This document shows, piece after piece, positions 46,269-55,566 of a stretch of 64,000 bases of DNA. A program made the position numbers and the translations under genes. Position 1 is the first letter of the stretch, and every line of letters starts with the position of its first letter. Source of the DNA: Hyphomicrobiales bacterium (lineage in GTDB: Bacteria > Pseudomonadota > Alphaproteobacteria > SPJN01); assembly GCA_006844605.1 (NCBI GenBank), contig SPJN01000001.1, positions 1 through 64,000 on the forward strand, given 5' to 3'. The notes beneath the pieces were generated by a model that saw only the letters and a list, made by a program, of their open reading frames with translations, ran no database searches and was not told where the DNA came from.

Positions 46269-46661
46269 TTAGGATGTGAAGCGTGACAGGCCCTTAGCGG
46301 CAAGGGCATCCAGATAGGCCGACCATTTTTCGTCACGATTTTCAATCATGTCACGGAACCAGCGCCATGAATAAAGCCCCGTATCGTGACCATCATCAAA
46401 AACCAGACGCACCGCATAACGGCCCACAGGTTCGATTGCATTGATGGTGACGTCAGCCTTGCCCGGCACGGTTTGGCGTTGATCGGGGCCGTGGCCCTGT
46501 ACCTCTGCGCTGGGGCTTTCCACGCGCAAAAGTTCTGCCGGGAATGTGTGGGTTGCCCCGTCCTGATAGGTCAGGTGCAGTTCTTTTGCTGCGCGATCAT
46601 AGTGGATGGCTGTTGGTGCCGGTGCCGCGTCAAACGGATCATTAGGCACGTTCAGCGTCAC
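46269..46661 (-). CDS. DUF971 domain protein
   Basis: A 130-residue protein starting with GTG (46661) inside the end of the Trm112-like gene, 20-bp overlap, so translation is likely coupled. It shows the DUF971 (gamma-butyrobetaine hydroxylase N-terminal-like) pattern: [62 protein letters not shown]. Members may bind metal or take part in Fe-S biology (suggested, unproven here). No other start fits better. Confidence 0.85.
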   Translation of the reverse strand: MTLNVPNDPFDAAPAPTAIHYDRAAKELHLTYQDGATHTFPAELLRVESPSAEVQGHGPDQRQTVPGKADVTINAIEPVGRYAVRLVFDDGHDTGLYSWRWFRDMIENRDEKWSAYLDALAAKGLSRFTS

Positions 46662-46854
46662 TCAATTCACGTGCTTCATCGGGCAGCATGATCGGAATAC
46701 CTTCACGGATCGGATAGGCCAGTCCGGCCTGCTTGGAGATCAATTCCTGCGCCTGCTTGTTGTAATCAAGCGACCCTTTGGTCATCGGGCAGACAAGAAT
46801 TTCCAGTAGGCGGGGATCAAGTTCCGGCGCGGCGGCAGCGTTAGAATCGGTCAT
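46642..46854 (-). CDS. Trm112 family protein (YcaR-like)
   Basis: A 70-residue protein with the bacterial Trm112 core [20 protein letters not shown] and [18 protein letters not shown]. Eukaryotic and archaeal Trm112 activates methyltransferases; the role of the bacterial form is unclear. It lies between the LON-domain gene and the DUF971 gene, overlapping the latter by 20 bp. Confidence 0.92.
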   Translation of the reverse strand: MTDSNAAAAPELDPRLLEILVCPMTKGSLDYNKQAQELISKQAGLAYPIREGIPIMLPDEARELSDAERA

Positions 46855-46881
46855 TATCAGTCCTTGGATTTCAGGTTTTTC

Positions 46882-47568
46882 TTATTGTAGCGGACCTGAG
46901 GGGCCGTTGTCCCCCTGATCAGTTGCCGCAAGCCACATTTCGGTCAGGGCGATCAATAAATCAGCCCGCTCTGAGATGGTTTGCGCTTCAAGCAAGGCCT
47001 GTTTTTCCCGTGGCCCATAAGGTGAGATCATGGAAAGGGAGTTCACCAACTGCTCGTTCGGGGTTTTGTTCAGCGCATCCCAGTCCATCGCCAGGTCGTG
47101 ACGTTCTGAGAACCGGCGCACAGCGTCCAGCAGCCCCTCACGGTTCATCGCCTCAGCATCGGGCGGGGTGGTCAGATCATCACCGAAATCGGTGAAGTCG
47201 GCCCTGAATTCACGATACAGGCGCTGGCGCGGGCACTCATCCACCAGCGAGACGCGGGCAATGCCCAATAAGTTGATGATATAGCGGCCATCATCACTTT
47301 CAATAAACGACACGATACGTCCGGCTGTACCGATATGATGCAAATCCGGTTGCGGGTCAGCATCGGGCGTTAAATCAGCCTCCGCATCCTGGGGTTGAAC
47401 CATCACGATCATACGGTCAGGGCTGGCCAGCGCGTCTTCGATCATTTGCAAATAGCGCGGTTCGAATATATTCAGCGGCAGGCGCGCGCGCGGCAACAAC
47501 AAGACGCCGGGCAACGGAAAGACCGGCGCGGTAGCGGGCATGTCCTGCAATGTGCGAAAGCGCTTCAT
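46882..47568 (-). CDS. LON substrate-binding-domain protein
   Basis: A 228-residue protein with the Lon N-terminal (PUA-like) domain but no ATPase or protease: FPLPGVLLLPRARLPLNIFEPRYL, VSFIESDDGRYIINLLGIARV. AGGA is upstream of the ATG. It follows the thioredoxin-TPR gene by eight bases. The same neighbour order is common in alphaproteobacteria; a link to protein quality control is likely by context. Confidence 0.9.
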   Translation of the reverse strand: MKRFRTLQDMPATAPVFPLPGVLLLPRARLPLNIFEPRYLQMIEDALASPDRMIVMVQPQDAEADLTPDADPQPDLHHIGTAGRIVSFIESDDGRYIINLLGIARVSLVDECPRQRLYREFRADFTDFGDDLTTPPDAEAMNREGLLDAVRRFSERHDLAMDWDALNKTPNEQLVNSLSMISPYGPREKQALLEAQTISERADLLIALTEMWLAATDQGDNGPSGPLQ

Positions 47569-47576
47569 CGTCGATC

Positions 47577-48587
47577 CTAGCGGAATAGAAGAGAGCCAAG
47601 CCGTTGCCGACCGGCCACGGTTACCTCATCCATCGGACCCAGCAGGTCGAAAACTTCCAACAGTTTTTTCTTTGCCGCCCCATCATCCCATTGGGCGTGA
47701 TGCTCAACCAAATAAAGCAGGCTGTCGATTGCCGCTTCATGATCATTGGCACCGCTTTGGGCAAGGGCAAGTTCATACCGCGCTTCCGGATCCTTCGGAT
47801 TGGCGGCGACTTTTTCCTCAAGCTCTGTCAGGGGGCCTGCATTGGCGGCCTCCTCAGCCTGTGACAGTGCCGCAACCACCTGTGCAATAGCCGGGTGGGA
47901 GTGTTTGTCAGCAGGTAGCTGATCAATCAGTTCCTTGGCGTGATCAGGCTGGCCTGCAATGGCATAACAATGGGCAAGGCCTGCAACCGCTTCCATATTT
48001 GACGGGTCTTGCTGCATCGCAGCGCCAAAGCCATTGGCGGCACCTTGCAAATCACCATCATTCAGGGCCTGTACTGCCTGTTCCATCATTTGTTCAGCCG
48101 GTGTCGGGCCAACAGGGCCTGCCAGCTTTTCAACAAATGTCTTGATCTGGCTTTCTGGCTGTGCGCCGACAAAGCCATCAACAGGACGACCACCGACAAA
48201 GGCGACAACGGTGGGTACGGATTGTACGCCCAATTGTCCGGCGATATCCGGTTCATCGTCGATATTGATCTTGGCCATAAGGACGCCACCGCCGGCAGCC
48301 TTGACCTGTTGTTCCAGTATTGGGCCCAGCTGCTTGCACGGCCCACACCAAGGGGCCCAAAAATCCACAATCACGGGTGTGGTCATGGATGCTTCAAGCA
48401 CGTCCGCTTCAAAATTGGCAGAGGTTACATCCTTGATCAGTTCGCCCGGCACGCCGGGGGCCGCCTGATTCGGGGTCATAGACGCGGCTGTGCCCAAATC
48501 GGAACCTGATGCGGGGCCTAGATCAATGGTTGTGCTGCCTGAAACGGCATCCTTGCCGCCTGCGGTCGGGTTGAACGGATCGCTCAT
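47577..48587 (-). CDS. Thioredoxin-TPR protein, CnoX-like
   Basis: A 336-residue protein with a thioredoxin domain (about 50-160; active site WCGPCK, Cys81 and Cys84) followed by TPR-type helical repeats (ALNDGDLQGAANGFGAAMQQDPS, YELALAQSGANDHEAAID). CnoX proteins combine a holdase and redox protection of chaperonin clients. E. coli CnoX lacks the CxxC; here it is intact, so redox activity is likely. GGACAG precedes the ATG. It heads the LON, Trm112 and DUF971 cluster. Confidence 0.9.
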   Translation of the reverse strand: MSDPFNPTAGGKDAVSGSTTIDLGPASGSDLGTAASMTPNQAAPGVPGELIKDVTSANFEADVLEASMTTPVIVDFWAPWCGPCKQLGPILEQQVKAAGGGVLMAKINIDDEPDIAGQLGVQSVPTVVAFVGGRPVDGFVGAQPESQIKTFVEKLAGPVGPTPAEQMMEQAVQALNDGDLQGAANGFGAAMQQDPSNMEAVAGLAHCYAIAGQPDHAKELIDQLPADKHSHPAIAQVVAALSQAEEAANAGPLTELEEKVAANPKDPEARYELALAQSGANDHEAAIDSLLYLVEHHAQWDDGAAKKKLLEVFDLLGPMDEVTVAGRQRLGSLLFR

Positions 48588-48744
48588 AAATGTCTGTCCT
48601 TACTGGTTTGCCGGGCCTGCCGACATTGTGTTGTAGTTGATGTAGCCCTGCCTTCCCCTAATGACAAGGGGCAGTCTGTGGTTGTTGCGGCAAAACGCGC
48701 AGGGTGTAGGAGGGCAATGGGCCGAAAAGGGGGCAAATGGGTGC

Positions 48745-48775
48745 TTGCATTCGGCCCGCGAATGAAGCATATAAC
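48745..48775 (+). promoter_or_regulatory. Possible promoter of tRNA-Gly
   Basis: TTGCAT and TATAAC spaced 19 bp, about 75 nt before the tRNA. Spacing is longer than ideal. No gene is seen in 48588-48851. Confidence 0.35.
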
Positions 48776-48851
48776 GCCTCCAACAAGGACGTCGGCAACG
48801 GCGTTACCCCCCGACGGATCACTTGGTTTTGTGTGATAAGTCAAATCGGAT

Positions 48852-48926
48852 GCGGGCGTAGCTCAGGGGTAGAGCATAACCTTGCCAAGGTTAGGGTCGT
48901 GAGTTCGAATCTCATCGCCCGCTCCA
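48852..48926 (+). tRNA. tRNA-Gly (anticodon GCC)
   Basis: A 75-nt cloverleaf with acceptor GCGGGCG/CGCCCGC, D arm GCTCAGGGGTAGAGC, anticodon stem TAACC/GGTTA with loop TTGCCAA (anticodon GCC), T arm GAGTTCGAATCTC, and encoded CCA. No terminator follows before the thioesterase gene. Confidence 0.96.
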
Positions 48927-48945
48927 ATTTTCTTCCTTCCAGGTT

Positions 48946-49725
48946 ATGGGGGCTTCGGTGCAAAAACAGCATTTTTGGAGCCCCGTTCAATCACCGGAAG
49001 ACCCCACCCATTTTCATCTTGATGTCACCAACCTTTGTTGCGTTGGTCCTGCAGACGTGCAGTTCCTGATGGGCGGCGTTTCGACAGCAGCCGTTATCGA
49101 CGCGATGGAACAAGCAACAGGTCGGCCGCTGTTTTGGGCAACGGTTCAGTTCGTCGGCGGTGCCACATTGGGCGACAGGGTTGATATCAAGGTTGATCTA
49201 CCTGAACGTCAGGGCAGGGTGTTGCAGTTGGGGGCAACAATGTCCTGCAATGATCGTTTGTTATTGCGCGTTATGGGCGCAACAGGTGGTCGTGAGGGGC
49301 GAGGGGATTGCTTTGCCCAAATGCCCGCCGTGCCAGCACCCGAAGATTCAGACCTGTGGGCGGTAGAGACGCTTGCTGCTGGTGACAATATGTTCAGCCA
49401 ATTTGAACGCCGTATCGCCCACATCGACGAAAATGCAGGCACACAATGTTTCTGGAGCAGGATGCACGGAAACCCGCCAACAAGTGTGGGGCAATTGGCT
49501 GTTATTGCAGACTGTTTTTTGGGCTGTCATTCCTATACCCATCGGGGCACCAGCCTTGATCATGGGATGCGCATTCACAATCAGGTTGAAACTGAATGGG
49601 TGCTGACCCAGGTGCAATTTGATGGCTTTACCCGTGGTGGGGCGCATGGTCATTTCTTCCAGTTTGCCGAAGATGGCACATTGCTGACCAGCGGCGCACA
49701 AACCGGGCTTGCTCCGCGCGGGTAG
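48946..49725 (+). CDS. Acyl-CoA thioesterase-like (double hotdog) protein
   Basis: A 259-residue protein whose ATG lies 20 nt after the tRNA-Gly CCA. The N-terminal hotdog contains FLMGGVSTAAVIDAMEQATG and LFWATVQFVGGATLGD; the C-terminal half has a second hotdog-like region (SYTHRGTSLDHGMRIH). This resembles TesB-type or related acyl-CoA thioesterases, although key catalytic residues cannot be confirmed by eye. Shine-Dalgarno is weak (AGG). It may be transcribed together with the tRNA. Confidence 0.75.
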   Translation: MGASVQKQHFWSPVQSPEDPTHFHLDVTNLCCVGPADVQFLMGGVSTAAVIDAMEQATGRPLFWATVQFVGGATLGDRVDIKVDLPERQGRVLQLGATMSCNDRLLLRVMGATGGREGRGDCFAQMPAVPAPEDSDLWAVETLAAGDNMFSQFERRIAHIDENAGTQCFWSRMHGNPPTSVGQLAVIADCFLGCHSYTHRGTSLDHGMRIHNQVETEWVLTQVQFDGFTRGGAHGHFFQFAEDGTLLTSGAQTGLAPRG

Positions 49726-49765
49726 GGCGGGCACACTCCGCCCCTGACTGATCCGGGGGGCAAAG

Positions 49766-50410
49766 ATGGCAGACATCGACTTTTACACTATTCCTATGTC
49801 ACGCGGCGCGATTGTGCGCTGGGCCTTGCACGAAGTGGGTGCTGATTATCAGCATCACATCGTAGATGCAGCAAAGGGGCCGGGTGCGGACCTGCTGGCG
49901 CTGAATCCTATGGGAAAAGTGCCGACCATTGTGCATCACGCAGCGGATGGTGACCATGTGGTGACGGAGGCGGCAGCGATATGTACTTACCTTGCAGAAA
50001 TATATCCTGATGCGGGGCTTGCCCCGACAGAGGCGGAGCGGGCCGATTATTATCGCTGGATGTATTTTGGCGCGGGGCCATTTGAATCTGCCATTATGGT
50101 TTTGAATACAGGCTTTGTAGCCGAAGAAGGGCAGGAAAAATCGCTTGGCTATGGGACGGTTGATCGGGTGTTGTCCGCAGTTGATGGCCTATTGTCCGGT
50201 CGCGATTATGTCTGCGGTGATCGGTTTACGATGGCGGACGTCTATCTGTGTTCACAAATTTCAGTCACGACCATGATGGGCATCTTGCCCGCGACTGAGG
50301 CGATGAAGGCCTATGTCGCGCGCTGTGAGGTGCGGCCCGCATTGGCTGAGGCACGCGGTATCGACTTCGCTGAATTTGAAAAGCAGCAGGCGGCGCAGAG
50401 CGAAACCTGA
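49766..50410 (+). CDS. Glutathione S-transferase
   Basis: A 214-residue GST with a typical N-terminal domain (IDFYTIPMSRGAIVRWALHEVG, NPMGKVPTIVHH, VVTEAAAICTYLAEIYP) and C-terminal domain (YVCGDRFTMADVYLCSQI). Likely soluble. Its stop codon directly abuts the stop codon of the convergent pirin gene. Confidence 0.9.
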   Translation: MADIDFYTIPMSRGAIVRWALHEVGADYQHHIVDAAKGPGADLLALNPMGKVPTIVHHAADGDHVVTEAAAICTYLAEIYPDAGLAPTEAERADYYRWMYFGAGPFESAIMVLNTGFVAEEGQEKSLGYGTVDRVLSAVDGLLSGRDYVCGDRFTMADVYLCSQISVTTMMGILPATEAMKAYVARCEVRPALAEARGIDFAEFEKQQAAQSET

Positions 50411-51274
50411 TCAGCCCATGCGCCCGGCGCGATAGTCGGCAAAGGCTTGCTCAAGCTCCTCATTCGTGTTCATCACGAACGGCCCGGCGCGGGCAACGGA
50501 TTCATTCAACGGCGCGCCCGCCATCAGTAACAGCCGCGCGCCCTCATCCCCTGTTGTTAGGGGGATGAAGTCAAACCCGACACCCAATGCCAGCATTTCG
50601 CACGGCTGCCAGTCATGGTCAATGCCGTCCAGGGTGGCCTTGCCATCGATCAGATACAGGCCGCATTGCCATCCTTCTTCTATGGGTAGCAGCAGGCTGG
50701 CATTCGGCTCAACCTCAACAATGGCGATGGTGACGGGAGTTAAGCGGTCTGCGGGGCCAACCACGTCATAAAGTTTGCCGCCCAACACTGTAGCGGTGGC
50801 CGCACCCCCGGCAATGGCCATGCGGGGCAAGCTTTCAGCCTTTAGGGCCTGATAGCGTGGCGGCATCATCTTGTCCCGCGCGGGTAGGTTCAGCCAGATT
50901 TGGACGGCGTGAAAGCGGCCCCCGGTTTTGACAAAATCAGGCGCGGGAAATTCTGAATGCACGATACCACCTGCGGCAGTCATCCATTGGGCGTCCCCCG
51001 GCGCAATGACGTCTTCGTGCCCGGCGCTGTCCTTGTGCGCCAGCGCGCCCTCAAACACATAGGTGATGGTTTCAAAGCCGCGATGGGGATGCGCTGGAAA
51101 GCCTGTTGTGGCCCCGGCAGGAATATCCATCGGCCCCAAATGATCCAACAACAAAAAAGGGTCCATCATCTCGAACCCGGTTTGGGGGAATACGCGGTTC
51201 AGCGCGACCCCGTCCCCATCTGTTGCGGGATGGGCGGGGATGACATGAACTTGATGTGGGTCGTTGACGGTCAT
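50411..51274 (-). CDS. Pirin family protein
   Basis: A 287-residue bicupin with the pirin signatures VFPQTGFEMMDPFLLLDHLG, HPHRGFETITYVFEG and GGIVHSEF; the metal-binding His residues of the N-terminal cupin are present. Family members include quercetinases and redox-responsive regulators; function here is open. The last coding base abuts the GST stop. The Rieske gene lies 30 bp upstream on the same strand. Confidence 0.92.
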   Translation of the reverse strand: MTVNDPHQVHVIPAHPATDGDGVALNRVFPQTGFEMMDPFLLLDHLGPMDIPAGATTGFPAHPHRGFETITYVFEGALAHKDSAGHEDVIAPGDAQWMTAAGGIVHSEFPAPDFVKTGGRFHAVQIWLNLPARDKMMPPRYQALKAESLPRMAIAGGAATATVLGGKLYDVVGPADRLTPVTIAIVEVEPNASLLLPIEEGWQCGLYLIDGKATLDGIDHDWQPCEMLALGVGFDFIPLTTGDEGARLLLMAGAPLNESVARAGPFVMNTNEELEQAFADYRAGRMG

Positions 51275-51304
51275 AGGTGCCTCGTCTTTATCGGGTCGCT
51301 ATTT

Positions 51305-51712
51305 TTAGGCGACGATAATCCTATGATCCTCTGTTTCGGTGCCGATTACCACCCCTGTAGCGGTTAGGCTGATCGGTACTGGTGTCAGTTTGCGGCCAAC
51401 GCACGGCCCTTCGATGCAGCGGCCATCTGCCAGCTCAAACAAGGCACCGTGGGTGCCGCACTTGATGTGGGTGTTCTCACGGTTCAGGAACCGGTCCGGC
51501 TGCCAATCCAGCGGCGAATGGATATGCGGGCAGTCATTCACATAGGCGTAAAGCGCGCCGTCCTTGTGGGTCAGGAAGATTTCGCACCGTTGTGCGCCCG
51601 CACCAAAGCTATAGGATTTGCTGCAATCAGATTTGATCGACAGCGCATCGGGCAGCGGCGTGCCCGCCGGCGGGCAAAACCGCATTTGCAGGGATATCAA
51701 GACAGGTTCCAT
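51305..51712 (-). CDS. Rieske [2Fe-2S] ferredoxin-like protein
   Basis: A 135-residue soluble protein with a complete Rieske centre: Cys61-Pro-His63 and Cys85-Gly-Thr-His88. It has no oxygenase catalytic domain, so it is probably an electron carrier or a stand-alone Rieske protein. The ATG at 51712 lies very close to AAGGA; an alternative ATG at 51685 is possible. It is nine bases downstream of the EVE gene. Confidence 0.9.
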   Translation of the reverse strand: MEPVLISLQMRFCPPAGTPLPDALSIKSDCSKSYSFGAGAQRCEIFLTHKDGALYAYVNDCPHIHSPLDWQPDRFLNRENTHIKCGTHGALFELADGRCIEGPCVGRKLTPVPISLTATGVVIGTETEDHRIIVA

Positions 51713-51721
51713 ATCCTTGGG

Positions 51722-52153
51722 TCAGGCTTTGGGTATTTTTTTCAGACCGCCCATGGCGCAAAGCGATTTCCAGCTTTCTTCGTCAACCGGCTGCACTGAC
51801 AGGCGTGAATTGGTCACCAGCGGCAGGTCGGCAAACCGTTCATCACCCTTAACATCGGCCAGCGTGACCGGGGTGGTGAAGTCGCTGACATAGGCGATAT
51901 CGACCATGCCAAAGCGGCCTTTTTCGTCGGTGTGATCGGGGTAATGTTCCTTGATCACTTTCACAACGCCCATGATCCGCTTTTCATTCACTGAATGATA
52001 GAAAAAGCCCAGATCACCGATTTTCATGGCCTTCATATTGTTGTTGGCCTGATAATTGCGCACGCCGTCCCAATGCTCGCCCTTGTCGCCGCGCTTTTTC
52101 TGATCATCCCATGACCATGTGTTCGGCTCTGACTTGAATAACCAATATGCCAT
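51722..52153 (-). CDS. EVE domain protein
   Basis: A 143-residue protein with the EVE (PUA-related) fold: MAYWLFKSEPNTWSWDD, HWDGVRNYQANNNMKAMKIGDLGFFYHS, and LVTNSRLSVQPVDEESW. EVE domains bind modified bases in nucleic acids. It sits between the YCII and Rieske genes, in a minus-strand run starting at tsaD. Confidence 0.93.
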   Translation of the reverse strand: MAYWLFKSEPNTWSWDDQKKRGDKGEHWDGVRNYQANNNMKAMKIGDLGFFYHSVNEKRIMGVVKVIKEHYPDHTDEKGRFGMVDIAYVSDFTTPVTLADVKGDERFADLPLVTNSRLSVQPVDEESWKSLCAMGGLKKIPKA

Positions 52154-52167
52154 TTTGGATAAGCTCC

Positions 52168-52464
52168 CTATGCTTGCGCTGCTGCGCCCAAAAGCGCCTT
52201 GAACGGACGGATGGTCACTGATTCAAACAGGCCCGCCTTGTTATAGGGGTCGTTCTTGAACAGATCGCGCAGCGCCTCAACACTGTCATATTCCATGACG
52301 AACATAGACCCGGCCATGGCTTCCCCATCATCGGCCAGCATGGGGCCGCCGATTTTGATCTTGTCCATGAACCCGGCGGCCCATTCCAGATGGGCCTGAC
52401 GGTTATCAAGGCGGATTTGCAGAGAATCAGGTTTATCTACGGCGTAGACAGTGAACAACATCAT
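52168..52464 (-). CDS. YCII-related protein
   Basis: A 98-residue ferredoxin-like-fold protein: LFTVYAVDKPDSLQIRLDNR, AGSMFVMEYDSVEALRDLF and NDPYNKAGLFESVTIRPFK. Starts MMLF; either Met may be used. YciI-like proteins are small enzymes or metal-binding proteins with poorly defined roles. It follows gpsA by 12 bases and probably shares its transcript. Confidence 0.9.
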   Translation of the reverse strand: MMLFTVYAVDKPDSLQIRLDNRQAHLEWAAGFMDKIKIGGPMLADDGEAMAGSMFVMEYDSVEALRDLFKNDPYNKAGLFESVTIRPFKALLGAAAQA

Positions 52465-52476
52465 AAGCTCCAGCTT

Positions 52477-53490
52477 TTAGTATTCTTTGGTAAATGGGCG
52501 GGACAATAATTCAAGAATGACCTGATCAATCGGTGCGCCTTCGTGCAATACCGCATGAACCGCCGCCGTGATCGGCATTTCGATATTCAGCTTGCCTGCC
52601 AATTTGTGAACGGCCAACGCGGTGGTGACCCCTTCGGCCACGCTGTTCCGACTTGCCATAATCTCGCCCATGGATTGGCCCTGACCGATGGCCTGACCAA
52701 GCGAGAAATTGCGTGATTGGGTGGAGGTGCAGGTCAGCACCAGATCGCCCAGCCCTGCCAAGCCCATCATGGTTTCTGTTTTACCGCCAAGGGCTTGGCC
52801 CAGCCGCACCATTTCGGCAGTACCACGCGCAATCAGGGCCGCGCGGGCATTGTCGCCCAATTGCTTGCCATCCACGATCCCGCAGGCAATGGCGAACACA
52901 TTTTTGATGGCGCCGCCGATTTCTGCGCCGCGCGGGTCGGTTGACAGATAGGGGCGGAAAGTCGGCAGGCCAATCGTTTCAATAATGCGCATCCCGATGT
53001 CCGCATCATCACATGACAAGGTGACGGCGGTGGGTTTGCCGCTGGCAACCTCGCGCGCAAACGTCGGACCGGACAGAATCGCCTGGGTGTAGGTGGGCAG
53101 TGCATCGGCGAGCATTTCACTCATCAATTTGCCGGTTTCGATGTGAATGCCCTTGCAGCAAATCACCTGTGGCTGTTTTTTCCCCGCAGCGTCCAGTGCA
53201 GCCTGTGCCTGTTTGGCGACCACACCCAAAAATTGCGCGGGCGTCACCCAGAAGATGACGTCAGCCTGTGCGATGTCATCCAACGTCCCGGTTGCCTTGA
53301 TGGCAGGGGACAGGGGGACGCCGGGCAGGAAGGGCGTGTTTTCATGGGCAGTATTAACGGCGGTGACGGTATCACCCTCCCGCGCCCAAAGGGTGACGGT
53401 GCGGCCTGCGCGTGCGGCAGCTTCGGCAATGGCGGTGCCCCATGCCCCGCCGCCCACGACGGCTACTGATTGATAAAATGAGTCAGTCAT
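52477..53490 (-). CDS. gpsA: Glycerol-3-phosphate dehydrogenase [NAD(P)+]
   Basis: A 337-residue enzyme reducing DHAP to sn-glycerol 3-phosphate for phospholipid synthesis. The N-terminal NAD(P)-binding motif GGGAWGTAIAE (13-23), CCKGIHIETGKLMSE, SGPTFAREVASGKPTA and the active-site Lys region GGAIKNVFAIACG are intact. Length is normal. It lies nine bases after tsaD. Confidence 0.97.
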   Translation of the reverse strand: MTDSFYQSVAVVGGGAWGTAIAEAAARAGRTVTLWAREGDTVTAVNTAHENTPFLPGVPLSPAIKATGTLDDIAQADVIFWVTPAQFLGVVAKQAQAALDAAGKKQPQVICCKGIHIETGKLMSEMLADALPTYTQAILSGPTFAREVASGKPTAVTLSCDDADIGMRIIETIGLPTFRPYLSTDPRGAEIGGAIKNVFAIACGIVDGKQLGDNARAALIARGTAEMVRLGQALGGKTETMMGLAGLGDLVLTCTSTQSRNFSLGQAIGQGQSMGEIMASRNSVAEGVTTALAVHKLAGKLNIEMPITAAVHAVLHEGAPIDQVILELLSRPFTKEY

Positions 53491-53499
53491 GACCGGACC

Positions 53500-54558
53500 T
53501 TACGGTGCTGATGTCAGCTCATCAAGCGGCCAACGGGCCCGCGCTGCAATTTCCAGCGGATCGGTCAGCCCCAGTGTCAGCCGTTCTAACCCTGCCCATG
53601 CGATCATGGCACCATTATCGGTGCATAGTTTCAGCGGCGGTGCCACGAAATTGACGGGCAGGTCAGCCAGCGCCTGCCGGATAACCTGATTGGCGGCCAC
53701 GCCACCCGCCACAACAAGCGTGGCTTTATCGACCTGTGGGTGGTCATCCAAAAAACGCGTCAGCGCCCGATTTGTGCGGCTGGCCAATATGGTGGCGGTG
53801 ATGGATTGAAAGCTGGCGCATAGATCGGCGATATCCTGTTCGGTCATCACGTCTGCACCGCCCAGCGTCTCTATCTCGCGCCGGGCTGCTGTTTTCAGGC
53901 CCGAGAATGAGAAATCGCACCCGTCGCGATTGATCAGGGGTTTGGGCAGCTTAAAGCGGGTGGCGTCGCCCGCCTTGGCCCAACGCTCTACCGCCGGGCC
54001 GCCAGGTTGGGGCAGGCCCAGCATTTTGGCAAGCTTGTCAAAGGCTTCGCCCACGGCATCGTCCAATGTGCTGCCATATAGGGTGAATTTGCCAACCCCA
54101 TCGACGCTTAATAATTGGCAATGACCGCCCGATACCAGCAACAACAAATAGGGAAAGCGCAACGCCTCCGTCAGGCGGGGGGACAGGGCGTGCCCTTCAA
54201 GATGATTGACGCCGATCAGCGGTTTGCCCGCCGCGGCGGCCAGTGCCTTTGCGGTCATCAGGCCGACCATCACGCCGCCGATCAAGCCGGGGCCGGCGGT
54301 GGCGGCAATCCCGTCAATCTCGCTAAGGTCCAGCCCAGCCTCATCCAGTGTTTTGGCGATCAGGCTGTCGAGGTGATCGATATGCGCCCGGGCGGCGATT
54401 TCGGGGACAACGCCGCCATAGGGGCGGTGATCCTCAAACTGCGACAGGACCTGATGGGCGATCAGGTCGCGTGCCCCTTCGGGCGTACCACGGACGATGG
54501 CTGCGGCGGTTTCATCGCAGCTTGTTTCGATCCCCAGAACTGTCAACGGCTTGGTCAC
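53500..54558 (-). CDS. tsaD: tRNA N6-threonylcarbamoyladenosine transferase TsaD
   Basis: A 352-residue ASKHA-fold protein needed for t6A37 in ANN-decoding tRNAs. Motifs: [14 protein letters not shown] at the start, metal-binding HLEGH (His119, His123), [11 protein letters not shown] and the [19 protein letters not shown] segment. Length is standard. It is divergent from hemC with 58 bp between, a common arrangement in alphaproteobacteria. Confidence 0.98.
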   Translation of the reverse strand: MTKPLTVLGIETSCDETAAAIVRGTPEGARDLIAHQVLSQFEDHRPYGGVVPEIAARAHIDHLDSLIAKTLDEAGLDLSEIDGIAATAGPGLIGGVMVGLMTAKALAAAAGKPLIGVNHLEGHALSPRLTEALRFPYLLLLVSGGHCQLLSVDGVGKFTLYGSTLDDAVGEAFDKLAKMLGLPQPGGPAVERWAKAGDATRFKLPKPLINRDGCDFSFSGLKTAARREIETLGGADVMTEQDIADLCASFQSITATILASRTNRALTRFLDDHPQVDKATLVVAGGVAANQVIRQALADLPVNFVAPPLKLCTDNGAMIAWAGLERLTLGLTDPLEIAARARWPLDELTSAP

Positions 54559-54616
54559 GGTATTTCCCGAAAATTAAGACTGTTCAATATGTTCCTGCTG
54601 CATTAACACTTCACAT

Positions 54617-55564
54617 ATGGCACTGGAAAGACCTCTTAAACTTGGAACCCGCAGCAGCCCGCTTGCCATGTGGCAGGCAGAGGCCGTCAAACAAGGCTTG
54701 CTTGAAGCCCATGATTGGCCGCAGGACGCTGTAGAAATTATACCCATGTCCACCCGGGGTGACCGGGTTCAGGACCGTCCCTTGGCGGAAATCGGCGGAA
54801 AAGGCCTGTTTACCGAGGAGATTGAGGCAGGCTTGCTCGACGGCAGGCTGGACCTTGCGGTTCATTCGATGAAGGATGTGGCAACTCAATTACCCGACGG
54901 ATTGATCATTTCGACATACCTGCCGCGGGAAGATCCGCGTGATGCGCTGATCGCCGCACCGGGTATCGGATCGCTGGATGATGTGCCCGCCGGGGCCATT
55001 GTGGGCACCGCCAGCCTAAGGCGCGGGGCACAAACCCTGGCCAAGCGGCCTGATCTGCGGCTTGAGCCTATGCGCGGGTCCGTTCAAACACGGCTCGACA
55101 AAATTGAAAAGGGCGTCGCGGTGGCAACCTATCTTGCCTATGCGGGTCTGAAACGATTGGGGCTTGAGGATCGGGCGGTAAAGCCGCTTGAAACCACTGA
55201 AATGTTGCCCGCGCTGTGTCAGGGTATTATCGGGATTGAAATCAATGCCGGGAATGAGGCGTTGGCCGCCCTGCTGGCCCCGCTGAACCATATGCCCAGC
55301 CACTATGCCGCCCTGTGTGAACGGGCGATGCTGGCGCGGCTTGATGGGTCATGCCGGACGCCGATCGCGGGTCTGTCGCAAGTTTCGGCAGATGGCGCGA
55401 CTATTCATTTGAAGGGCGCTGTGTTTGCGGATGATGGCAGCGCATCAATCTTTCATGAGGATAGCGCCCCGGTTGCGGAGGCAGCAGCCCTTGGCACCCG
55501 TGTTGGCGATGTCATCGCCGGGCAGGCGGCTGACATTCCTGCGATAACAGTTGGGGACAAGTAA
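54617..55564 (+). CDS. hemC: Porphobilinogen deaminase
   Basis: A 315-residue enzyme that joins four porphobilinogen units into hydroxymethylbilane. Signatures: LGTRSSPLAMWQAEAVK, STRGDRVQDRPLAEIGGKGLF, DLAVHSMKDVATQLP, and the cofactor-binding Cys in LDGSCRTPIAG. It is followed two bases after its stop by hemD, so the heme genes are one transcript. Confidence 0.98.
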   Translation: MALERPLKLGTRSSPLAMWQAEAVKQGLLEAHDWPQDAVEIIPMSTRGDRVQDRPLAEIGGKGLFTEEIEAGLLDGRLDLAVHSMKDVATQLPDGLIISTYLPREDPRDALIAAPGIGSLDDVPAGAIVGTASLRRGAQTLAKRPDLRLEPMRGSVQTRLDKIEKGVAVATYLAYAGLKRLGLEDRAVKPLETTEMLPALCQGIIGIEINAGNEALAALLAPLNHMPSHYAALCERAMLARLDGSCRTPIAGLSQVSADGATIHLKGAVFADDGSASIFHEDSAPVAEAAALGTRVGDVIAGQAADIPAITVGDK

Positions 55565-55566
55565 TC

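Noticed and set aside
50405-50416. Abutting stop codons of the GST and pirin genes as a special signal
   Set aside because: TGATCA is a natural palindrome giving a stop on both strands; tight packing explains it.
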